The position numbers were made by a program, and so were the translations under genes. 64,000 nt of DNA from Anadara kagoshimensis (taxonomy: Eukaryota; Mollusca; Bivalvia; Arcoida; Arcidae): assembly GCA_021292105.1 (NCBI GenBank), contig JACFYK010000036.1, positions 124,001 through 188,000 on the forward strand, given 5' to 3'. The notes under the pieces are model-generated. The model ran no database searches. It saw nothing but the letters and a program-made list of their open reading frames with translations, and was not told where the DNA came from. Positions 45,662 to 57,600 of this stretch are shown here, piece by piece (the first letter of the stretch is position 1; every line of letters begins with the position of its first letter).

Positions 45662-48600
45662 ATTAAATTATTATTCAGTGTGGCTAAATTGACTCTTTAT
45701 TATGTATTTTTTTCGGAAAATAGTACTAAATTAATTCGGTTTTTGGTGACCGGTGACCTTTAACACAGCCACTCTCTTGAAATATTGTATCCAAGTTCAG
45801 TATGAGATCCCATGCTACACGTTCCGATTTCAAGGCTGCCAGACATCCTCTTCCTGTTTACAGACCTAGTGTATTTTTCGATATTTACAGTCAATGGTTG
45901 AACTTAAAAGCGAGGTATACTAAGTGAGAAGTAGCTCACATATTTCTTCTTTATTTTAGAGTTTGTACCGCCTTATCAGAGTGCCGGGTGTTACCACTAC
46001 ACATCAGTTTCTGTTGATGCTTCTACGAAGTTTACAGATACCATGATGGATGTTGAAGTGTGTCTACAAGCGTGCACTTCTAATTCTGCATCAACTCACT
46101 TCATGATTGAGGTAGGCAACAGTAATCATTAATGATATGGCAAAACGTGTGTCCGTACATACGCCTAGTAAACGTGTGTCCGTACATACGTCTAGTTAAC
46201 ATGTGTTCGTACATGCGCTCATGTATTGTGTGCCCGTACATGTGCCCATGTAACGTGTGTCTGTACATGTGTCCTTATAACGTGTGTCCGCACATACGTC
46301 TAGTTAACGTGTGTCCGTACATACGTCTAGTCAACGTGTGTCCGTATATAGGTCTAGTTAACGTGTTTCCGTACATACGTCTAGTTAACGGTAACGTGTG
46401 TGTGTACATGCGTCTAGTTAACGTGTGTCCGTACATACGTCTAGTTAACATGTGTCCGTACATGTATACGTCTAGTTAACGTGTGTCCGTACATACGTCA
46501 AGTTTACGGTAACGTGTGTGTGTGTACATGCGTCTAGTTAACGTGTTCGTACATGCGTCCAGGTAAAGGTAATGTGTGTTTGTACATGTGCCCATGTAAC
46601 GTGTCTCCGTACATACGTCCAGGTAACGGTAAGATGTGTCCGTGCATACGTTAAGATTATCTTTATCCGTTACCAAGCGCATGTTTTACAGCAATATCAT
46701 GAAAATCTGTTTAGATTTGTTTACATAAAGGATGGTAATAAAAGTGTTAAAACTGTGTTCAAGACCTAAGTAAAAGACAAATCCTTATATACTTGTTTTA
46801 GAAAGGATAATATCCAAGCATAGGATAACATTTTATCATCATATTCGGATACTCTAAGCGAGTTTTAAATTTCATGCCCGATTCTTTTATTATCATTATT
46901 ATTATTTCATTTGTTTTACACTATGTTTAATGTCATGTGTTATTATTACAATAGTATGTAATCTCCTATATGTATGCTAATTAAGTATTATAGCCGTTAT
47001 GGGAGGGTGGTGTTGGTAGTGGGGCGGTTCGAATTTTATCTAAACAGTAGGTAACGAAACACTTATTTCATGTGTTTTTTTGGAACTGTCAAATCCCTTG
47101 TCCATTGGGCTGGCCTAATGGATAAGACGCCAGTCTACAAATCCAGGCTGAGTTCGAGCCCCACTCAGACAACATGTGGGAAAGTAAATTTTCCTTGCCG
47201 TTGGCCTTTACTGGTTCACCTGGTATCAGTATAACGTGACTGGGGAGTGGTACTGACGCTTGTCTGCGGCGTACTGACTCTAAGCTCTAAGCACCGAGTG
47301 CGCGCCAGTACAAGGCAAACCATGAAACACACTCGCACTTCACATGCATACACGAACTTGTTCATAGATTAATCCATAGAATTTAATAAAATACTTCTCG
47401 TCGCAAATAGATGAAAAATTATTGATGCGACGTTAAGCAACATTTAACCAACCAACCTTGTCCATTGGCCTAGCTGTCTCGAGCAACGGTTCTGTAAGTC
47501 ATCCCTGATATATCTAGGCAATAGATTTGTCTTTTCCAAAACACCTATAAAATAACTATTTATTAACACCTATAAAACAACTATTCATTTTCAAAAAAAT
47601 ATTTTACAGTTACATAAGTCTAACCTGCTTTAAAAGGCCGTCTCTATTTAAGGACCACCTGTTTATAAAGGCCACGAAAATTGTATCTCAATTGTTCTTT
47701 ATCTATATTATTTTAACCTGTATATAAAAGCCACCTGGCCCCCGTTTCACAATCATTCCTTAGCTAAGATTTCCCTTCACTTAAATTTAGCAAATTTTGG
47801 TAATCTTTTTTTGGAACTACTGATGAATATTTCTGTCAAAACTAAATGCAAATGTTTGAATCTTGAGATAATCTTAAAAATCACACCTTAAATTCCTGAA
47901 TATTTTGAAAAATAACAAAGTTTTGAAGATTTGAAATTTTGACAGATTTAAGTTAAGGAAAATCTTAGCTAAGGAATGATTGTGAAACCGGGGCCAGCCC
48001 ATACTTGTTCCATTGGTTGGCCTTTATAAGCAGGTTTGACTGTTTTCCATACTCCATTTCAGTATAGGAATTTTTGTTCGTGTGGTACAATGGTACATCC
48101 AGATCGGCTAATCGCAGATTCTCAATGCCTTTATAGATGTCCTGGTAACGAGTTCCAGAGTTGTGGTGGAGTTAGTGGTATATATAATGTCTACAGCAAA
48201 AGTAAGTTAATCTCAAATTTGCATTACATAAAGTTCTCTATAAAACGTCTTGTATGGTAGAGTGGAGTCTAAGCACCAATCAAGCGACATTTATTTACAT
48301 CGAGATGTAACCAGTTATAGGTGCAGTCATAGTGTGTATTATAAAAATAAAGTCCAACCCGAATTAAAGGCCACCTCTAAATAAGGATCACCTACTTATA
48401 AAGGCCAGTAGAATTGTAGCTCATTTGTTCTTTTTTCATATTATTTGAACCTGTATATAAAGGCCACCTGCCCATAAAGGACACTTTTGTTGGTTCCCTT
48501 GGATAACCTTTATAGAAGATTTGCTGTAGGGTGAACTCGAATTTATTTAAAAAAAGTTATTGCTTAAATAAATACTTTTATTCAATGTGACTTTTATATA

Positions 48601-51600
48601 TCCAGATGTTGGTAAAATTAACCTAGAAATTTTATTGCACATCGAAAGGGAGGCTACTCTGTACAAACGATTTGAAACCTGCAACAAAAAAGATTTCATT
48701 CCATTATTATGCTCTTTGCTGTGGTAGAATTATTGTTATGACATTGTGTTCTCATGTTGTCCCGGGAAGCTGACCCTTTCGTTTTCTAACAGGAAGTAGT
48801 CTAAATCACACAGGAAGTAGTCTAAATCACACAGGAAGTAGTCTAAATCACACAGGAAGTAGTCTAAATCACACAGGAAGTAGTCTAAATCACACAGGAA
48901 GTAGTCTAAATCACACAGGAAGTAGTCTAAAGGCAAACAGGAAGCAGTCTAAATCCATACAGGAAGTGACAGTTGCTCAGAAGAGATTTTAATTTATCCT
49001 TTGCCGTTCTCAAGTTCAAATTTGCACTTTTTCCCTTTTTAAAAATTATCAAATGTTGATCTTTGATCTCAGGTCAGTAATATGGTGACATTATTTGAGA
49101 TTCAAAACAGTTATTTGCAAAGTCATATCTTAATACCCAATTCTCTTTACTTTGATGCAGCTACAAAAATATATGTAATTCCAAAATAAAGTCAAATATG
49201 ACCTGTAACATTAACCAAATTTGCCCGAACTGCAACTTATTGATAAGAAACATATACATGTATTTGCAAAAAGGTAGCCTCCTTTTACATTGTTCTTTAT
49301 TTACGCAATCTATCTTCAATGATGTAACAAGAAACAAACGATTTCACGCAATTGTTTTCGTGAAATTGAAATTGAAATTGGTGAATTCATGATATTATTT
49401 TGGATGAAGTAAAACGAACATCGTTAGCATAGAGTAGCCTCCCTTTCCACATACAGTTAAATGCGTGAACGATTTTTCTCAACATTCGTGTTGACAGAAG
49501 AATCCCATACTGACAATACTGCTTTTGGGATCATTTTATCAGCACTCATATTCAGAATAAATAGAATACTCGACGACCACTTTTGGGATGGGGTAGAATT
49601 TTCTGAATACAAGTGTGTCTTAGTAGGATATAAGATATTAACGTCCCAGTCAAGAATATTTCACTTATATCGAGACATCACCAGAAAAAGGTAAATTGAC
49701 AGATTTTTTTACCTTTGCAGTGCCCCCAGGGAGGGTTCTTAAATGTACCACGCCTACCGTGACACGTTTTTGTGGTATCACTAGAGTGCTGGACGAAAGA
49801 ACTGTTGCTGCCTATTTTCAAGTCTTGGTCAGACACGGCCAGGGATCGAAGCCCGATCTCCCGCATTCAGAGCAATGATTCTACCAACTAAGCTAACGTA
49901 TAGGAAATATAATTCAGTATATCTAGTATCTAATGGTTTCAGATGTGGTTGCATCGCCTCTCTTTCAAAAAACAGATGAAGAAGTTCCTTCAAGTTCGAT
50001 CACATACTTAGAATCCAATCTACATCAGGTTTGTATATAAACATGTGTTCATTTTGCCTACGTTGTGATATGATGTCTCCGGATACCCACCTTTATCCGT
50101 GTTGTTCCTAGGGCATGCTATTCTCCAAATATTGTTGTGACGTATTTTCCCACAGAGTTTGATAATTACAGTAAAACCTCGATTCATCGCCACCATTTGT
50201 TCAGTCAAATTTTGGCGTTATAAAGGGGTTTGGCAATAAATTGGGGGAAGTGGATAAAGAAAAACATAAACAAAATGGATTTGGGACTTTTAAATAGTGT
50301 GGTGATAAGCGAGACGGCAAATTTATCGAGGGGCTTTATAACGAGGATTTACTGTACATGTATATTGTTCCTAGATTAATGAAATATGTATATCATGTTA
50401 AAACACATCTCTAAAGTAGTTCCTGCAACTTTGACAACATAATTACAGTCCAATATGCACTAGGTTTGGTAAAATATATTTTGGTCCTTAGGGTAGCTTT
50501 TCAACATCTTAAATAATTTTGGTTTCATAAGTTTGGTCCAAGCACTACTGATGAGGAATTGTATTCCGAAACGGCCGTCTAGTGCTGTGAAATTAAAACT
50601 GGTATAATATGTAATTTGATAATGTTCGAAACTTACTCCTGAAGCCGTCTAGCTTAGTACGTATTTTCACGTTCACGATTTTATTCCTGTCACGGCTTTA
50701 TGATTTGCAATAATGACACTACAACAGAAGCGTAAAGATACAAATCAACTTTAATGTCATACCCGTGGCAGGTAACATGGACTCAAATAAGTAAACTTTG
50801 AAGAAGTTTATACTACTAATCTTTGGATACTGGGTATACAGGTAACATTTGGATAAAAAACTAAATTAAAAGGGTTATATTGCAGGTTGAGAGCAGTATA
50901 TACATGAATATATGCACATATACATGTCAAATCTTGTCTGACTATCCCCAAGTACTAAAATGTAGTCGGAAATGAAAGTTGTACCGCTAACATGCTAAAC
51001 AAGATATATAATCTAAACTTAACATTCAAATCTATGTCCCAATCACGATATCAAACCAATGTAAAATCTTTGAAACTAACAAATTAGGTTAAACACGTGA
51101 AGTTCCACCAGGTAAGTGAGGCCGAGAGATCTGGAAGTGCAATTACCGCCTGTTTAGCTAGCTTCACCCGCCACGTGTGTAATCAAAATTGACTGAAAGG
51201 AACATAACAGACTAGGCCGAAACCTTGCAAGTTGAGTAGTATATAATTGAAAATTAAAATAGTTTTACATGTCAAAGCTTTTCTGTCACACACAGGCATA
51301 AAATGCAGTAACGGCAGAAAGTTGGGCCGCTAACAAGCTAAAACAAATACCTGACTAGTTCCTTGTTTCTTCTCATACTTTTATCTTTTGGTTTTGGTGG
51401 AGAATGTTGAAACGCTAACAAACTAAATAAATCTCAATAGCTCTTTGTTTCCTTTCAAACATTGATTGATTGATTCTATATATCCATGTGTATATCTATT
51501 ACTATGTACTTATTTATTTTATTTTAATACTTTGTAGATAAACAACAGCGCCGGGATTCCTTTCTTTATAGATGGTATAGCCGTGACGGGTCCTTCTGAC

Positions 51601-54600
51601 ATGCCAGCAATATACTCTCTGTATTACAGCCCAGACTTCTGTACTTTAAATTCATCATTAGAAGGTTTTTATAAGTACCAAGATAACAACAGCTTAACGG
51701 TAGGTTTGAAATAAAATATCATAAACTAATAATATAAGCTGACCAAAGTTCGATGATTTCTTTCTCCGGCATACATAAAACCATTACTCTATTTCTCTTC
51801 CCATGTACTGTTTATTTCATGCAACTATTTTGTGAAAGAAGTATAAACGTTTAGGATATTTTTTCCAAGGTCTAAACATTTGAGGATGAATGAAAAAAGA
51901 ACGCTTCAAATAAGTTACACTTTGCCATTTTTAATCTTGCATACTAAACCGTGTCCAAATCATATACCAAAGCAAAGTAAAAACTATGAAAAACACAAGT
52001 TAAACACCCGAACTTCCACTAGGGAAGAGCTATCCTCTTACTTTTCAATATTTTCTAAGATAATGTAAATTATAACGATGTGTATAATCATGAGCATCAG
52101 TTTACAAAAATCGATTAAGGCAATGCTAATTAATAATTATTTTTGGGCGTTTCCCGTAATAAAGACAATGCCAGTTAATTATTTGTTTCAGGAGTTTCAC
52201 GTAATTTAGGCAGTGATCATTTTTACGGGCGTTTCCTGTAGTTAATTGTTTCAAATTGTTCCCATAATTTAGGCAATTGTATTTTAAGGCGTTTCCCATG
52301 ATTAAGGCAGTGGTAGTTAATTATTTGTTTAGGAGTTTCACATAATCTAGGCAATGATCATTTTTACGGGCATTTCCTGTAGTTAAGACAATGCTAGTTA
52401 ATTATTTGATTCAAATTGTTCCTATGATTTAGGCAATGGTATTTTTAAGGCGTTTCCCATGATTAAAGTAGTGGTAATTCATTATTTGTTTCAGGAGTTT
52501 CACGTAATTTAGGCAATGATCATTTTTACGGGCGTTTCCTGTAGTTAAGGCAGTGGTAGTTAATTATTTGATTCAAATTGTTCCTATGATTTAGGCAATG
52601 GTATTTTTAAGGCGTTTCCCATGATTAAGGCATTGGTAGTTCATTATTTGTTTCAGGAGTTTCACGTAATTTAGGCAATGATAATTTTTACGGGCGTTTC
52701 CTGTAGTTAAGGCAGTGGTAGTTAATTATTTGATTCAAATTGTTCCCATGATTTAGGCAATGGTATTTTTAAGGCGTTTCCTATGATTAAGGCAGTGGTA
52801 GTTAAGTATTTGTTTCAGGAGTTTCACGTAATTTAGGCAATGATCATTTTTACGGGCGTTTCCTGTAGTTAAGGCAGTGGTAGTTAATTATTTGATTCAA
52901 ATTGTTCCTATGATTTAGGCAATGGTATTTTTAAGGCGTTTCCCATGATTAAGGCATTGGTAGTTCATTATTTGTTTCAGGAGTTTCACGTAATTTAGGC
53001 AATGATAATTTTTACGGGCGTTTCCTGTAGTTAAGGCAGTGGTAGTTAATTATTTGATTCAAATTGTTCCCATGATTTAGGCAATCGTATTTTAAGTCGT
53101 TTCCCATGATTAAGGCAGTGGTAGTTCATTATTTGTTTCAGGAGTTTCACGTAATTTAGGCAATGATCATTTTTACGGGCGTTTCCTGTAGTTAAGGCAG
53201 TGGTAGTTGATTATTTGATTCAAATTGTTCCCATGATTTAGGCAATGGTATTTTTAAGTCGTTTCCCATGATTAAGGCAGTGGTAGTTCATTATTTGTTT
53301 CAGGAGTTTCACGTAATTTAGGCAATGATCATTTTTACGGGCGTTTCCTGTAGTTAAGGCAGTGGTAGTTAATTATTTGATTCAAATTGTTCCCATGATT
53401 TAGGCAATGGTATTTTTAAGGCGTTTCCCATGATTAAGGCATTGGTAGTTCATTATTTGTTTCAGGAGTTTCACGTAATTTAGGCAATGATAATTTTTAC
53501 GGGCGTTTCCTGTAGTTAAGGCAGTGGTAGTTAATTATTTGATTCAAATTGTTCCCATGATTTAGGCAATGGTATTTTTAAGGCGTTTCCCATGATTAAG
53601 GCAGTGGTAGTTAAGTATTTGTTTCAGGAGTTTCACGTAATTTAGGCAATGATCATTTTTACAGGCGTTTCCTGTAGTTAAGGCAGTGGTAGTAAATTAT
53701 TTGATTCAAATTGTTCCCATGATTTAGGCAATGGTATTTTTAAGGCGTTTCCCATGATTAAGGCAGTGGTAGTTAAGTATTTGTTTCAGGAGTTTCACGT
53801 AATTTAGGCAATGATCATTTTTACAGGCGTTTCCTGTAGTTAAGGCAGTGGTAGTTAATTATTTGATTCAAATTGTTCCCATGATTTAGGCAATGGCATT
53901 TTTAAGGCGTTTCCCATGATTAAGGCAGTGGTAGTTAAGTATTTGTTTCAGGAGTTTCACGTAATTTAGGCAATGATCATTTTTACGGGCGTTTCCTGTA
54001 GTTAAGACAATGCTAGTTAATTATTTGATTCAAATTGTTCCCATGATTTAGGCAATGGTATTTTTAAGGCGTTTCCTATGATTAAGGCAGTGGTAGTTCA
54101 TTATTTGATTCAAATTGTTCCCATGATTTAGGCAATGGCATTTTTAAGGCGTTTCCTATGATTAAGGCAGTGGTAGTTCATTATTTGTTTCAGGAGTTTC
54201 ACGTAATTTAGGCAATGATCATTTTTACGGGCGTTTCCTGTAGTTAAGGCAGTGGTAGTTAATTATTTGATTCAAATTGTTCCCATGATTTAGGCAATGG
54301 TATTTTTAAGGCGTTTCCCATGATTAAGGCAGTGGTAGTTCATTATTTGTTTCAGGAGTTTCACGTAATTTAGGCAGTGATCATTTTTACGGGCGTTTCC
54401 TGTAGTTAAGACAATGCTAGTTAATTATTTGATTCAAATTGTTCCCATGATTTAGGCAATGGTATTTTTAAGGCGTTTCCCATGATTAAGGCAGTGGTAG
54501 TTCATTATTTGTTTCAGGAGTTTCGCGTAATTTAGGCAATGATCATTTTTACGGGCGTTTCCTGTAGTTAAGACAATGCTAGTTAATTATTTGATTCAAA

Positions 54601-57600
54601 TTGTTCCTATGATTTAGGCAATGGTATTTTTAAGGCGTTTCCCATGATTAAGGCAGTGGTAGTTCATTATTTGTTTCAGGAGTTTCACGTAATTTAGGCA
54701 ATGATCATTTTTACGGGCTTTTCCTGTAGTTAAGACAATGCTAGTTGATTATTTGATTCAAATTGTTCCCATGATTTAGGCAATGGTATTTTTAAGGCGT
54801 TTCCCATGATTAAAGTAGAGGTAATTCATTATTTGCTTCAGGAGTTTCACGTAATTTAGGCAATGATCATTTTTACGGGCGTTTCCTGTAGTTAAGGCAG
54901 TGGTAGTTGATTATTTGATTCAAATTGTTCCCATGATTTAGGCAATGACATTTTTAAGGCGTTTCCCATGAATAAAGTAGAGGTAATTCATTATTTGCTC
55001 CAGGATTTTCACGTAATTTAGGCAATGATCATTTTTACGGGCGTTTCCTGTAGTTAAGACAATGCTAGTTAATTATTTGATTCAAATTGTTCCCATGATT
55101 TAGGCAATGGTATTTTTAAGGCGTTTCCCATGATTAAGGCAGTGGTAGTTCATTATTTGTTTCAGGAGTTTCACGTAATTTAGGCAATGATCATTTTTAC
55201 GGGCGTTTCCTGTAGTTAAGGCAGTGGTAGTTGATTATTTGATTCAAATTGTTCCCATGATTTAGGCAATGGTATTTTTAAGGCGTTTCCCATGGTTAAG
55301 GCAGTGGTAGTTAAGTATTTGTTTCAGGAGTTTCACGTAATTTAGGCAATGATCATTTTTACGGGCGTTTCCTGTAGTTAAGGCAGTGGTAGTTGATTAT
55401 TTGATTCAAATTGTTCCCATGATTTAGGCAATGGTATTTTTAAGGCGTTTCCCATGATTAAGGCAGTGGTAGTTAAGTATTTGTTTCAGGAGTTTCACGT
55501 AATTTAGGTAATGATCATTTTTACGGGCGTTTCCTGTAGTTAAGGCAGTGGTAGTTAATTATTTGATTCAAATTGTTCCTATGATTTAGGCAATGGTATT
55601 TTTAAGGCGTTTCCCATGATTAAGGCAGTGGTAGTTAAGTATTTGTTTCAGGAGTTTCACGTAATTTAGGCAATGATCATTTTTACGGGCGTTTCCTGTA
55701 GTTAAGGAAGTGGTAGTTGATTATTTGATTCAAATTGTTCCCATGATTTAGGCAATGGTATTTTTAAGGCGTTTCCTATGATTAAGGCAGTGGTAGTTCA
55801 TTATTTGTTTCAGGAGTTTCACGTTATTTAGGCAATGATCATTTTTACGGGCGTTTCCTGTAGTTAAGGCAGTGGTAGTTAATTATTTGATTCAAATTGT
55901 TCCCATGATTTAGGCAATGGTATTTTTAAGGCGTTTCCCATGATTAAGGCAGTGGTAGTTAAGTATTTGTTTCAGGAGTTTCACGTAATTTAGGTAATGA
56001 TCATTTTTACGGGCGTTTCCTGTAGTTAAGGCAGTGGTAGTTAATTATTTGATTCAAATTGTTCCTATGATTTAGGCAATGGTATTTTTAAGGCGTTTCC
56101 CATGATTAAGGCAGTGGTAGTTAAGTATTTGTTTCAGGAGTTTCACGTAATTTAGGCAATGATCATTTTTACGGGCGTTTCCTGTAGTTAAGGCAGTGGT
56201 AGTTGATTATTTGATTCAAATTGTTCCCATGATTTAGGCAATGGTATTTTTAAGGCGTTTCCTATGATTAAGGCAGTGGTAGTTCATTATTTGTTTCAGG
56301 AGTTTCACGTTATTTAGGCAATGATCATTTTTACGGGCGTTTCCTGTAGTTAAGGCAGTGGTAGTTAATTATTTGATTCAAATTGTTCCCATGATTTAGG
56401 CAATGGTATTTTTAAGGCGTTTCCTATGATTAAGGCAGTGGTAGTTCATTATTTGTTTCAGGAGTTTCACGTAATTTAGGTAATGATCATTTTTACGGGC
56501 GTTTCCTGTAGTTAAGGCAATGCTAGTTAATTATTTGATTCAAATTGTTCCCATGATTTAGGCAATGGTATTTTTAAGGCGTTTCCTATGATTAAGGCAG
56601 TGGTAGTTCATTATTTGTTTCAGGAGTTTCACGTAATTTAGGTAATGATCATTTTTACGGGCGTTTCCTGTAGTTAAGGCAGTGGTAGTTAATTATTTGA
56701 TTCAAATTGTTCCCATGATTTAGGCAATGGTATTTTTAAGGCGTTTCCTATGATTAAGGCAGTGGTAGTTCATTATTTGTTTCAGGAGTTTCACGTAATT
56801 TAGGTAATGATCATTTTTACGGGCGTTTCCTGTAGTTAAGACAATGCTAGTTAATTATTTGATTCAAATTGTTCCTATGATTTAGGCAATGGTATTTTTA
56901 AGTCGTTTCCCATGATTAAGGCAGTGGTAGTTCATTATTTGTTTCAGGAGTTTCACGTAATTTAGGTAATGATCATTTTTACGGGCGTTTCCTGTAGTTA
57001 AGGCAGTGGTAGTTAATTATTTGATTCAAATTGTTCCCATGATTTAGGCAATGGTATTTTTAAGGCGTTTCCTATGATTAAGGCAGTGGTAGTTCATTAT
57101 TTGTTTCAGGAGTTTCACGTAATTTAGGTAATGATCATTTTTACGGGCGTTTCCTGTAGTTAAGACAATGCTAGTTAATTATTTGATTCAAATTGTTCCT
57201 ATGATTTAGGCAATGGTATTTTTAAGGCGTTTCCCATGATTAAGGCAGTGGTAGTTAAGTATTTGTTTCAGGAGTTTCACGTAATTTAGGTAATGATCAT
57301 TTTTACGGGCGTTTCCTGTAGTTAAGGCAATGCTAGTTAATTATTTGATTCAAATTGTTCCCATGATTTAGGCAATGACATTTTTAAGGCGTTTTCCATG
57401 ATTAAGGCAGTGGTAGTTCATTATTTGCTTCAGGAGTTTCACGTAATTTAGGCAATGCTCATGTTTACGGGCGTTTCCTGTAGTTAAGGCAGTGGTAGTT
57501 GATTATTTGATTCAAATTGTTCCCATGATTTAGGCAATGGTATTTTTAAGGCGTTTCCCATGATTAAGGTAGAGGTAATTCATTATTTGCTTCAGGAGTT

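Noticed and set aside
46132-46682. Frames reading VCPYIRLVN repeats and their complement
   Set aside because: Product of the 26-27-bp minisatellite.
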